A DNA stretch of 64,000 nucleotides from Streptomyces sp. MST-110588 (GTDB taxonomy: Bacteria > Actinomycetota > Actinomycetes > Streptomycetales > Streptomycetaceae), in the NCBI RefSeq assembly GCF_022695595.1, contig NZ_CP074380.1, positions 5,772,001-5,836,000 on the forward strand. The letters are read 5' to 3'. Of the stretch, positions 18,023 to 25,905 are shown piece by piece. Within the stretch, counting starts at the first letter, position 1. The number at the start of each line of letters is the position of its first letter. The position numbers and the translations under genes are program-made. The notes below the pieces were generated by a model. It ran no database searches. It was given only the letters and a program-made list of their open reading frames with translations, and was not told the origin of the DNA.

Positions 18023-18850
18023 ATGCCGTACCTGTCCCGTATCCGCATCAATCCGCTACGCGCCGAGAGCCGGCGCTACCTGGAGAGCCCACGCGCCGTG
18101 CACGGAGCCGTCACGGGAGGCCTACCGGGTTCGGCGAGCGACGAGCGGCCACTGTGGAGGATGGATTCCGACGACCCGCACCGCCCGCACCTGATCGTCC
18201 TCACCCGCTCCCGCCCCGACTGGTCGCACATCGTGGAGCGGGCGGGCTGGCCGGACGCGGAAGGGCAACACGCCCTGGTACGTGATTACGCTCCCCTGCT
18301 CGGCCTCATCGCGCCGGGCCGCGAGTTCTGCTTCCGCCTCACGGCCAACCCCGTACAGAACTCGCCGTCACCCGTCTCTCCCACCGCCGCACAGCGCAAG
18401 CGCATCGCCGCGGAACAGGACCCCGCCCGCCGACGCGGCTTCCGGATGGCTCACCGCACGGCCGCCGAACAACTCCGCTGGTTCCTCCAACGAACCGAAC
18501 GCTGGGGCTTCGCCGTACCGGCGTCCCGCACGGACCCCCCGGCGGCCGGCTTGAGCGCCGAATGCGCTCCCGCCTCCGACGCGTTGAGCCGCACAGCCAC
18601 TCGTTCTTCCCCCGACCGGACTGACCCGACTCCCCGCGAGGTACGCATCACAGCCCGCCATCGGCGCACCTTCGCAAAGAACGGCCGAGGACCACGGGTC
18701 GTCATCAACAGCGTCACCTACGAGGGCCGCCTCCAGGTCACCGACGCCGAGGCATTGACTCACCACTTGCTGAACGGCATCGGCCCGGCAAAGGCCTACG
18801 GGTGCGGGTTGCTGACGTTGGCGCCGATCAAGGGTGGGGCACCTGGGTGA
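18023..18850 (+). CDS. cas6e: crRNA-processing endoribonuclease Cas6e (Cse3)
   Basis: A 275-residue protein with MPYLSRIRINPLR at the start and the SPRAVHGAV segment, whose His corresponds to the catalytic His of Cas6e. The C-terminus has the glycine-rich loop GIGPAKAYGCGLLTL. It cleaves the pre-crRNA repeat and stays on the 3' hairpin. It starts 4 bases after cas5e. A Ser/Thr/Pro-rich insert lies near residues 175-210. No cas1 or cas2 follows; the next 750 bases hold only an integrase relic. Confidence 0.93.
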   Translation: MPYLSRIRINPLRAESRRYLESPRAVHGAVTGGLPGSASDERPLWRMDSDDPHRPHLIVLTRSRPDWSHIVERAGWPDAEGQHALVRDYAPLLGLIAPGREFCFRLTANPVQNSPSPVSPTAAQRKRIAAEQDPARRRGFRMAHRTAAEQLRWFLQRTERWGFAVPASRTDPPAAGLSAECAPASDALSRTATRSSPDRTDPTPREVRITARHRRTFAKNGRGPRVVINSVTYEGRLQVTDAEALTHHLLNGIGPAKAYGCGLLTLAPIKGGAPG

Positions 18851-18965
18851 CGGGACTCCGTCAGGCACCGCGCTTGCTGCGGACAGTCCCAAACGCCTCG
18901 CACACCATGGCGACACAGCCGAGGACTGTCATCGACCAGACGCTGGTCGATGACATCTCCTCCTG

Positions 18966-19131
18966 CATGATCCGGATACCGCGGGGCTGTGCACCCCGCT
19001 GGTCGGACATGTGGAGGTACTCCGGCGCCACTGCCACGACCGCCGTATGGAACGGCTGGCGGCGGGTGACGCGTGGCAGGAACCCAACCTTGCGTATCCG
19101 CCCGGAACGGGGCCTGTCGAGCAGAATGGTG
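18966..19131 (+). pseudogene. Tyrosine-recombinase (phage integrase) fragment
   Basis: One frame reads TAGLCTPLVGHVEVLRRHCH, then RRMERLAAGDAWQEPNLAYP and GTGPVEQNG. This matches the stretch before the C-terminal catalytic box of actinobacterial integrases (LPAPVVxxLRRHRxRQxxERLAAGxxWQxxxLVF). The catalytic Arg, His and Tyr boxes are missing on both sides, so this is a short relic. It marks the right end of the CRISPR/RT block and points to past mobile-element activity. Confidence 0.6.
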
Positions 19132-19584
19132 GGCGGGCCCCGTCACCGTCAATGCAGGGATCGGACAGCAACGTCTCGGCCATGATGAAGATTTGAGGAG
19201 CGGCATCGCCCCCGGGGCGGCCAGCAATTTCGGACTGCATCCTTTGCTCGTACAGATGCTGTCGAGGCGGTTCGCGCGCTGATTGCAGGATTAGTACGGG
19301 GCATCATCGCTCTTTTGTCCGTGTTGTTCACTGAGTTGCGCGCGCCAAATGCGCCAGCAGATGCGGGAGCCGAGGCCGCGGCCAGCTCTCGGGTTTGCTT
19401 GAAGAGCTTCCGCCCTCCGGACGCGCTGTCTCAGCTCGGCCGGGCTGACCGGAGCACCGTCTTTTTGCGCTCATGCCAGTCCCCTCCGTGGTACTGCCGC
19501 AAGGACGACAGTGTTGGGCTGTGGGGGGCGTTAGTCAGGCGTTAGCGGAGCGGCAGTGGCGCGTCAGTGGATTGGGGGAGGGTG
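19132..19584. other. Non-coding or decayed stretch
   Basis: No open frame with convincing Streptomyces codon use, no CRISPR repeat and no tRNA is seen. The base composition is a little more mixed than in flanking genes, in keeping with decayed mobile DNA. Confidence 0.4.
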
Positions 19585-19612
19585 GGTGACGTACTGAGGA
19601 AATCACGTCACC
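19585..19612. promoter_or_regulatory. Inverted repeat upstream of lipoprotein gene
   Basis: Arms GGTGACGT (19585-19592) and ACGTCACC (19605-19612) are perfect inverted repeats 12 bases apart, 21 bases before the lipoprotein ATG. The position suits an operator or a 5' leader hairpin. Confidence 0.45.
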
Positions 19613-19633
19613 GACTGTTCCGGGGGATCTGAG

Positions 19634-20362
19634 ATGAGCTCCAGCACCACCGTTCGCGCTGCCCGCCGCCGTACGCTGCGTGTTGCCGCCGCGGCGTTGA
19701 CCGCCGCCGCCGGTCTGGCCCTGACCGCCTGTTCCGGCGCGGAGGCCGGCGGCACGAAGGCCGCGGGACGGACGGAGTCGGGCCCGACTGCCGCGGACTC
19801 CGACGGTGCGGGATCGTCCGCAGCCGTGCCGGGTTCCGGTGCGCAGGCGGATTCCGGGGCCAAGTCGGGGGGCGCGGGCCAGCCGTCGGCCCGGTCGCAT
19901 GCTGCTCGAGGCGGCGGTGGCAAGGCGGGTTCGGGGATCCAGCGTTGTCACACCTCGGGTTTGAAGGCGGTCTTCGCCACCGGCGGGGATGCCGTCCCGG
20001 ATCCGCATGCGTCCAGGGCGACGACCACCAGCATCGTGCTGACGAACAAGGGGAGCCGTGCCTGCACGATCGGCGGGTTTGCGGGTGTGGACCTCACCTC
20101 GGAGAACGGGGGGCAGCGCTGGTCGCTGGCCCGTTCCTCGGCCCGGCACGGCTCGATCACCCTGAACCCCGGCGACTCCACGGACTTCACCATCAACCTC
20201 GCCCTGACCAAGGGGAACGAGGAGGGCTTCTACCAGCCCGCCTACGCGGTTGTCACCCCGCCCAACGAGACCACTTCGCTGACCTTGAAGTGGCCCTGGG
20301 GCCCGCTCGTCGACCAGAGGAGCGCCACCCACCCGGCCACTTTCGTCAACCCCATCGGCTGA
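19634..20362 (+). CDS. Secreted lipoprotein with DUF4232-type domain
   Basis: A 242-residue protein with a twin-basic N-terminus, a hydrophobic stretch and a lipobox LTAC (Cys about residue 33), so it is exported and lipid-anchored. About 60 residues of Gly/Ser/Ala-rich linker follow. The C-terminal 140 residues start at a conserved Cys (QRCHTSGL) and contain ATTTSIVLTNKGSRACTIGG, typical of the DUF4232 beta-sandwich with two Cys. The function of this widespread Streptomyces family is unknown. It is monocistronic. Confidence 0.85.
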   Translation: MSSSTTVRAARRRTLRVAAAALTAAAGLALTACSGAEAGGTKAAGRTESGPTAADSDGAGSSAAVPGSGAQADSGAKSGGAGQPSARSHAARGGGGKAGSGIQRCHTSGLKAVFATGGDAVPDPHASRATTTSIVLTNKGSRACTIGGFAGVDLTSENGGQRWSLARSSARHGSITLNPGDSTDFTINLALTKGNEEGFYQPAYAVVTPPNETTSLTLKWPWGPLVDQRSATHPATFVNPIG

Positions 20363-20419
20363 CCAATCCACCTGCACTGCCTCGGATACGGCATCGAGCC
20401 GGCTCCCGCGAGTGCGAAT

Positions 20420-20670
20420 CTGGCAGGCTTCGCGCTGGTCATGCTGTGTCTGCGGGCCTTTTCCAGCGGCTGCACGGCACTGACCGGCGTGGAGGCATCT
20501 CCAACGGCGTACCGGCGTACCGTAAACCCAAGCCGAAGAACGCTGCCGCCACGCTGGGCATCATGGGCGCCAACACCGCGCTGGGCTCCCCGTACCGTGA
20601 CATCACCCGGCCGGTCGTCGAGTACGTCCGGACCCTGCGGCGCGCCGGTCCGCGGGACGTGATGAGCGTG
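20420..20670 (+). pseudogene. Relic of an APC-family amino-acid permease
   Basis: One frame reads LAGFALVMLCLRAFSSGCTALTGVE. After a 1-base deletion near 20494 another frame continues ISNGVPAYRKPKPKNAAATL. These match the TM4-loop region of large APC permeases. It is then joined directly to GSPYRDITRPVVEYVRTLRR and PRDVMSVF, the cytosolic C-terminal domain. Several hundred residues in between are deleted. It is clearly non-functional. Confidence 0.75.
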
Positions 20671-20731
20671 TTCGATGCCGGTCGGTTCCGCGGCGTGGGT
20701 TTCTTTCGGGGTGTGACGTGGCTCTCGTGGG

Positions 20732-21442
20732 TCATGGTGTGGTTGTGGCGATCAGGCGCTTGAGGCGGGTGGTCAGCAGGTGTTCCGACACGCCGGTCGC
20801 GCGGGTGCGTACCAGGAGGGTCAGGAGCAGCGCCACTACCGCGCCGACGACGAAGCCGGCCGCGACGTCATGTGGGTAGTGAACGCCTACCCATACCCGG
20901 GACGCGGCCATGGCGAGTGCGGCGGCCAGCGTGAGCGTGCCGAGGCCGCGCGCGACGAACAGCAGCGCCACCGCGGTTGACGCGGCGAGGGCCGCGTGGT
21001 TGCTGGGGAAGGACCAGTCGCCGGGTGCCGGGCAGGTTTCCAGTGTGATGACGTGCAGACTTCGGCAGGGGCGGTCCTCGCGTACGAGGAGCTTGAGGCC
21101 GTCGTTGACGGCGTACGCCGCGAGGACGATCACCGGTGTCGCCAGCGCCGTCACGACCGCCGGGGTGCCCGCGCGCCGTGCCCGCCACCAGGCCACGGCC
21201 ATCAAGGCGGCGAACAGCACGAGACCGTACGCCGACCAGGTGGAGATCGCGCTGTCGAGCCAGCCGGGGGTGCGGTGGGCCAGGTTCACGACGGCGGTGT
21301 ACGCGGAGCCGTCGACCGAGGATCCGTTGATCCCGTTGACCGGGGAAGTGGCGACTGTGGAGCTGTTGACCGGGGAAACGTTGAGCGTGGAGCCGTTGAG
21401 CGCGGAGCCGTCGACCGTTGCGGTGTGGTACGCGAGGTTCAT
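20732..21442 (-). CDS. PAP2-family membrane phosphatase
   Basis: A 236-residue protein with about five TM segments and the three phosphatase motifs: KLLVREDRP, PSNHA, and SRVWVGVHYPHD. The family includes undecaprenyl-diphosphatases and lipid phosphatases; an undecaprenyl-PP role is most likely. The first 50 residues are a Ser/Asn/Val-rich repeat (imperfect GSxLNxSxVN units), unusual for the family, and lie before the first TM. It is divergent from the BlaI-M56 pair, and both may be read from the 21443-21640 region. Confidence 0.85.
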   Translation of the reverse strand: MNLAYHTATVDGSALNGSTLNVSPVNSSTVATSPVNGINGSSVDGSAYTAVVNLAHRTPGWLDSAISTWSAYGLVLFAALMAVAWWRARRAGTPAVVTALATPVIVLAAYAVNDGLKLLVREDRPCRSLHVITLETCPAPGDWSFPSNHAALAASTAVALLFVARGLGTLTLAAALAMAASRVWVGVHYPHDVAAGFVVGAVVALLLTLLVRTRATGVSEHLLTTRLKRLIATTTP

Positions 21443-21592
21443 CGTCGTGCTGCCTCCTCGTGTGTCGCGCCGAGGAGGTGCGCCGTGAGCGGTGGCGGCC
21501 CGGTGACGGGCAGGGGTGGGGTCATGGTCGCGGCCCCTTTCATAATGGACGGCGGGCGCGGCCGAGGCGGGCCCCTGACTGACTACAAGCGA

Positions 21593-21617
21593 GTAGACGG
21601 TCTACAGTACTGTAGAC
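21593..21617. promoter_or_regulatory. BlaI-type dyad operator
   Basis: GTCTACAGTACTGTAGAC (21600-21617) is a perfect 18-bp palindrome containing the TACAnnnnTGTA core of BlaI/MecI operators. A second, overlapping dyad GTAGAC-G-GTCTAC covers 21593-21605. It lies 24-48 bases before the BlaI start, fitting self-repression relieved by proteolysis. Confidence 0.8.
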
Positions 21618-21640
21618 GATCGCGGGGTGAGGAGCGTCCC

Positions 21641-22033
21641 ATGCGAGAGGCCAAGGACGAGCGCCGACCGGCGGGCGGACTGGAAGCGAGCATCATGGCC
21701 GCGCTCTGGGCGGCCGGAGCTCCGCAGACGCCGGGGCAGGTGCAGCGCAGCCTGGGCGCCGACCTGGCGCGTACGACCGTCACCACGATCCTGACCCGCT
21801 TGTACGAGAAGGGGATGGTCACCCGGGAACGCCAGGGGCGCGGTTACGCCTACGTACCCGCCCAGGACGCCCCGGGGCTGACCGCGCGCCGCATGCACAG
21901 CGAACTCGACACGGACGCCGACCGGGAAACGGTCCTCGCCCGCTTCGTCGCCCAGCTCAGCGCGGAGGACGAACGTGTCCTGCGCGACCTGCTGGACGGC
22001 GGCGCGGGCGCGGGCACGGGCGGCAACCAGTGA
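21641..22033 (+). CDS. BlaI/MecI/CopY-family repressor
   Basis: A 130-residue winged-helix repressor with LEASIMAALWAAGAPQTPGQV and RTTVTTILTRLYEKGMVTRE, the DNA-binding wHTH. The C-terminus is the dimerisation and cleavage region. GGAG lies 8 bases before the ATG. The gene overlaps an M56 peptidase gene by 4 bases; in this family such a peptidase or a signal from it leads to repressor inactivation. The target operator is directly upstream. The inducer is unknown. Confidence 0.92.
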   Translation: MREAKDERRPAGGLEASIMAALWAAGAPQTPGQVQRSLGADLARTTVTTILTRLYEKGMVTRERQGRGYAYVPAQDAPGLTARRMHSELDTDADRETVLARFVAQLSAEDERVLRDLLDGGAGAGTGGNQ

Positions 22034-22986
22034 TCATGGCCACGGCGCTCCTCGTCCCGCTCCTCCTGGTGCCCCTCCTCCTGCCTTTCGCGGTGGCCCC
22101 GCTGGCCCGCCGCGTCCTCGCCCACCTCGCCCCCGTGCCGGCGCTATGGGTACTGACCGTCGGCGCAGCCGCCCTCACGGGCTGTTCCCTGGCCGCGCTC
22201 GGCGGCTTCCTGCTGACGGGGCTGCTCAAGCTGCCCCTCTTCGCGGAACTCGACCACCTCGTGCACCCCCTGCGGACGCCGTCGGACTACATCGTGGTGC
22301 CCGCCGCGGCGGCTGCCGTGGGCGCCCTGACCGTCACCGCCTGGACGATCGCCCGCTGGGCACTGCGCCAGTCCCGGCACCTGCGCACCGCCCGCAGCGC
22401 GGCCGACCGCCGGCCCGCCGCCGGCGACCTGTGCGTGCTGGAGTCGCCGTACCCGGACGCGTACGCCCTGCCGGGCAAGCCGAACCGCATCGTCGTCACC
22501 ACCGCGATGCTGCGCAGCCTCGGCCCCGGGGAGCGCGAGGCCCTCTTCGCCCATGAACGGGCGCACAACGCGGGCCGTCACCACTACTTCCTGGCCGTGG
22601 CCGAACTCGCCGCGCACTGCCACCCCGCCCTGCGGCCCGCTCGTGCCGCCATCCGGCTCGCCGTGGAACGCGTCGCCGACGAGTCCGCTGCCGCCGCCGT
22701 CGGCGACCGGCGCCTGACGGCCCGGGCCATCGGCCGCGCAGCCCTCGCGGGCCGCTCCACGACGGCCACCCGGCGCCCGCCCCTCGCCCCGGCGGCGACG
22801 ACCGGGCCGGTGCCGCAGCGGGTCGCGGCGCTCCTCGCGCCGCCCCGCCGCGGACGCCGTGCCGCCGCCGTCGGCGCCGGGCTGCTGCTCGCCGTATGCG
22901 TCACCGCCTCCGCCGGCGCCGTGACGACCGGCGCGCTCGCCGTCCATCACGAGGTCGAGGTCGCCCAGGGCGAGGCGCGGCGCTGA
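22030..22986 (+). CDS. M56-family membrane metalloprotease (BlaR1-like)
   Basis: A 318-residue protein, GTG start overlapping the blaI stop. It has three TM segments at the N-terminus, then a cytosolic zinc-protease domain with LFAHERAHNAGRHH (HExxH form HERAH) and a downstream ERVADESAA glutamate ligand. A last TM segment lies near residues 280-300. There is no penicillin-binding sensor domain, as is usual for actinobacterial M56 proteins. It likely activates gene expression by destroying or signalling to the partner repressor. Confidence 0.9.
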   Translation: MIMATALLVPLLLVPLLLPFAVAPLARRVLAHLAPVPALWVLTVGAAALTGCSLAALGGFLLTGLLKLPLFAELDHLVHPLRTPSDYIVVPAAAAAVGALTVTAWTIARWALRQSRHLRTARSAADRRPAAGDLCVLESPYPDAYALPGKPNRIVVTTAMLRSLGPGEREALFAHERAHNAGRHHYFLAVAELAAHCHPALRPARAAIRLAVERVADESAAAAVGDRRLTARAIGRAALAGRSTTATRRPPLAPAATTGPVPQRVAALLAPPRRGRRAAAVGAGLLLAVCVTASAGAVTTGALAVHHEVEVAQGEARR

Positions 22987-23221
22987 CCGGCCCCCGTAGC
23001 CGGTCGCGGGTGCCGCCGGGTGTGCGGTGTGCCGCGGTCGGGGCGGCCGGTTTCTTCTCGCCTGCTCGTCGGATTGCCGCGCGCTGGGCTCTCATGGCAG
23101 GGCAGGACAGGGCGTTGGCGTGGCAGGGCGGGGTGGAGCGGTGGGTGGCGTTCGTGGGGCGTTCGGGGGGCGGGTGAAAGGCCCGCAGGGTGGCGAGCGG
23201 CGAGCGCGAGCGGCGACCGGC

Positions 23222-23521
23222 TCAGGAGAAGATCGCGGCTACTTGGTGGACGGCTTCGGGGCCGTAGCCGACGGCGCCCACGGGAACCGCGCCATCGATG
23301 GCCTCAACGATGCGGCCGGCCCACACAGGTCCAAAACCTCCGCACAGTTCGATGAGCTGTACGCCCTCGTCCACCAGACGACGTGCGATCTCGATGCCCT
23401 CCTCGGGATTCTCCACGCCGACGAATACGCAACGGCACTTCCCGGTGTCCACGACGCTGACATGCCCTCCCGCCGGGCTGCCGGTCGCCGTGTAGAGGAA
23501 GCCGAAATGTGTGAGCGCCAT
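23222..23521 (-). CDS. DUF6506-family protein
   Basis: A 99-residue single-domain protein, MALTHFGFLYTATG to AVHQVAAIFS, with a Cys-containing middle (GKCRCVFVGV, IELCGGFGP). It resembles the small conserved DUF6506 proteins. The start at 23521 has GGAGAG about 9 bases upstream; seven more codons upstream are open. It is the second gene after the SnoaL-like gene on the same strand. Role unknown. Confidence 0.7.
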   Translation of the reverse strand: MALTHFGFLYTATGSPAGGHVSVVDTGKCRCVFVGVENPEEGIEIARRLVDEGVQLIELCGGFGPVWAGRIVEAIDGAVPVGAVGYGPEAVHQVAAIFS

Positions 23522-23624
23522 GTCCGCGTACTCTCCTGGCATTGTTGGTGCGGCCGGTGGGCCGGGTCGGGCCGGGTCGTGTGTGGTCGTTCGGTGGTCC
23601 GGTCGCGCGCTGATCCAGGGGTGC

Positions 23625-24023
23625 TTACCGGTGTGTGAAGGCGCGGGCCAGGGCGAGGCTGTCCTCGTAGGTGAGGTAACGGCTGATCTTTCCGTCCACG
23701 ACGGTGAAGCGGAACGCGCAGGGGGATTCGAAGGGCTTTCCGGTCGCTTGGACGATCTGCCGCATGTGGGCAAAGACCACCGCGTCCTCGCCGTCCACCA
23801 GCACCCGCTCGATGGAGAAGGTCTGCATCTGCAGGTGCCTGGGAAGTGTGGTGAAGAATTCCTTCACTTCCTCGCGTGTGGAGCGTCTGCCGACCCACGG
23901 CACCTCTTCGGAACCGTAGATGTCCCAGTCGATCTCTTCCGCGAACAGCTCCGGCAAAGACTCCAGGGCTCCCTCGGCCAGGCGCCGGTAGAACTCGTCG
24001 ACAACCGCTCGTGTATCGCTCAT
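23625..24023 (-). CDS. SnoaL-like (NTF2-fold) protein
   Basis: A 132-residue protein, DTRAVVDEFYRRLAEGALES to an ...RYLTYEDSLALARAF C-terminus, with the NTF2-like cone: WDIYGSEEVPWVGRR, FFTTLPRHL, VVFAHMRQIVQ. SnoaL-like proteins bind small molecules or act as cyclases, isomerases or hydrolases, or as unknown stress proteins. GGGGAGGAG precedes the ATG at 24023. It is downstream of an AraC regulator on the same strand. Confidence 0.85.
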   Translation of the reverse strand: MSDTRAVVDEFYRRLAEGALESLPELFAEEIDWDIYGSEEVPWVGRRSTREEVKEFFTTLPRHLQMQTFSIERVLVDGEDAVVFAHMRQIVQATGKPFESPCAFRFTVVDGKISRYLTYEDSLALARAFTHR

Positions 24024-24033
24024 GGCTCTCCTC

Positions 24034-24083
24034 CCCATCGAACCCATTGAATCCATCGAACCCATCGAATCCATTGGATTCAC
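24034..24083. repeat. 9-bp tandem repeat in the leader of the SnoaL gene
   Basis: About five imperfect copies of a CCCATCGAA/T unit run up to the ribosome site. On the minus strand they are open in the SnoaL frame and would add repeated Met-Asp/Gly-Ser tripeptides, so they may be a slippage-prone leader or an alternative N-terminus. Confidence 0.6.
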
Positions 24084-24151
24084 TGGTCGCGCGCCCAGTC
24101 AGTGTTGCCCCGGCGCGGCGCGCCCGCGATAGCACGGCGTCCACAGCTTCG

Positions 24152-25138
24152 TTAGCTGTCCGTCCACTCGCCGGGGGAGCCCGCCTGCTGCCGGAAGTCC
24201 CGCGGCGCGAGGCCGTAGGCGGTGCGGAAGGCTCTGCTGAAGTCGGCCGCACGGGGGAAGCCCCACCGGGTGGCGATGCGGTGGATGGGCAGGGCGCGCA
24301 GCGCCGGGTCGGCGAGTTCCCGGCGGGCGGCTTCCAGGCGCCGCAGGCGGATCCAGGCCGCGACGGTGGCTTCCTCGCCCTCGAAGAGACGGTGCAGGTA
24401 GCTGACGGACAGGTGGTGTGCGGCAGCCACGGTGGTGGGGGTGAGCCGCGGGTCGTGCAGGTGCTGCTGGATGTGGTGCTTGATGCGCAGTACGAGGGTG
24501 CGCTTACGGGGGTCGGGCGGGACCAGGGACTCGTCCTCGATGGCGTGCGCGAGCAGGGCGGCGACCAGTTCGGCGGCGACTCTGCCCAGCCTCGGCCCGT
24601 CGTCGGGCTGGTAGGAGTCGGCGTCCTTGACCACCTGGAGGAGGAACTGGGACAGCAGCGCGCCGATACCCGACCGGGCCGGGATGCGCCGTGGCAGCGT
24701 CCGGCCGGTCGCCTTGCAGGGCAACGGCAGGAGCGCCTTGGGGAGTTCCAGGCCCACAGTGGTCACGGGGGCCGTGCCGGTGCGGATCTCCCAGGGCATC
24801 GAGGAGTCGTTGACATGCAGATCACAGGGCTGGTAGACGGTCTCGTGGTCGTCCCAGGTGCCCACGCCCGTCCCCTTGCGGATGAGCGAGACGTGGTACA
24901 GCTCCGGGTCGGACCGGCGGATCAGCTCCGGGGTGCGCTGGATGACCAACTGCTGGAACGTCTGCGGCCACACCGAGACCGCCCCCAGATCCAGTACGCG
25001 CATCCGGGCGTGGAAGTCATCGGCGTGCTCGCTTCGCATGCGCACCGGAGCGTGCGTCTGGCCCACGGACTCCGCCCAGTAGGCCAGCCGGTCCCCCGCC
25101 GGCACGTCGTCGCTCCGGATGACCGTCTCGTTCAGCAC
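24152..25138 (-). CDS. AraC-family transcriptional regulator
   Basis: A 328-residue protein. The N-terminal half (about 15-190) is an AraC-binding-2 type cupin-like sensor. The C-terminal 100 residues hold two helix-turn-helix units: LTPTTVAAAHHLSVSYLHRL and IHRIATRWGFPRAADFSRA followed by FRTAYGLAPRDFR. It is probably a regulator of the SnoaL/DUF6506 genes downstream or of itself. Two arrays of short tandem repeats lie just upstream. Confidence 0.9.
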   Translation of the reverse strand: MLNETVIRSDDVPAGDRLAYWAESVGQTHAPVRMRSEHADDFHARMRVLDLGAVSVWPQTFQQLVIQRTPELIRRSDPELYHVSLIRKGTGVGTWDDHETVYQPCDLHVNDSSMPWEIRTGTAPVTTVGLELPKALLPLPCKATGRTLPRRIPARSGIGALLSQFLLQVVKDADSYQPDDGPRLGRVAAELVAALLAHAIEDESLVPPDPRKRTLVLRIKHHIQQHLHDPRLTPTTVAAAHHLSVSYLHRLFEGEEATVAAWIRLRRLEAARRELADPALRALPIHRIATRWGFPRAADFSRAFRTAYGLAPRDFRQQAGSPGEWTDS

Positions 25139-25157
25139 TTTCCCTTCTCCCCGAGTT

Positions 25158-25199
25158 CATGTACCAGGCTTCATGTACCAGGCTTTATGTACCAGGCAG
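25158..25199. repeat. Three 14-bp tandem repeats upstream of araC-type gene
   Basis: Units 25158-25171, 25172-25185 and 25186-25199 share YATGTACCAGGC and are end to end. They lie 20-61 bases upstream of the AraC start, on its promoter side. They could be regulator-binding iterons or slippage products. Confidence 0.75.
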
Positions 25200-25240
25200 A
25201 GTTCAGCCTGGACGATACGCGGACGTGGAAGAACCACTGT

Positions 25241-25275
25241 GAGGCGAGGTGAGGCGAGGTGAGGCGAGGTGAGGT
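25241..25275. repeat. 10-bp tandem repeats (GAGGCGAGGT)
   Basis: Three exact copies at 25241-25270 and a partial fourth. A period near one DNA helical turn places the G-rich units on one face. Function unknown. Confidence 0.75.
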
Positions 25276-25376
25276 GAGCGGTGAACTGCGGGCGGGCTTC
25301 GCCGTTGGCCGGTGCCTGGTCCGGGCGGTCCGCCGGGTTGGCCGGTCCAGGCCCGGTGCGCATAACATCTGCCTCC

Positions 25377-25727
25377 ATGTCCAAACCCGAGTACGTCCTC
25401 GACTGGTTGCAGAGCTGGTACGCCGCACAGTGCGACGGCGACTGGGAGCACGAATGGGGTGTGACGATCGGGACGCTGGACAACCCGGGCTGGACCGTCG
25501 CAATCAATCTCGAGGGTACGGACCTGGCGGATCGCGCGTACTCCCGGCAGCAGGTCACTCGCGGTGAGCGCGACTGGGTGACGGCCTGGACGTCCGACAG
25601 CACGTTTCATGCCGCGTGTGGGCCCGGCAATTTGACCGAGGCTCTTACGCTGTTCCGCGCCTGGGCGGACACGAGCGTACGGGAGAGACCTCCGTCTCGC
25701 GGACGCCAGCAGTCAACGACGTCCTGA
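25377..25727 (+). CDS. Immunity protein Imm53 family (orphan)
   Basis: A 116-residue protein: YVLDWLQSWYAAQCDGDWEH, then WGVTIGTLDNPGWTVAINL and FHAACGPGNLTEALTLFRAW, all typical of Imm53. Such proteins protect against polymorphic toxins. No toxin gene (no LXG, RHS, WXG or pretoxin domain) is found nearby, so it is an orphan, perhaps kept for protection from other strains. The start at 25377 fits the family N-terminus. Confidence 0.85.
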   Translation: MSKPEYVLDWLQSWYAAQCDGDWEHEWGVTIGTLDNPGWTVAINLEGTDLADRAYSRQQVTRGERDWVTAWTSDSTFHAACGPGNLTEALTLFRAWADTSVRERPPSRGRQQSTTS

Positions 25728-25905
25728 GCTCGTACTTCGGCTCGTACTCCGGCTTGCACTTACGTGTGCGGGGGCATCGACCACCTCGCGAGGTGCGTCG
25801 CGCAGACCGCTGTGCGGCCGGTCGCGCCATACCGGGTGACACGCGCCCGCGCCGTACCGGGCGACAGTGGACGCGGTGCCGGGCACCGGCGGTGATGATG
25901 AGGAA

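Noticed and set aside
18851..19584. Possible CRISPR array downstream of cas6e
   Set aside because: No 28-29-bp repeat with regular spacing is found. A GCGGGG...CCCCGC hairpin near 18981-18999 occurs once only and lies within the integrase relic.
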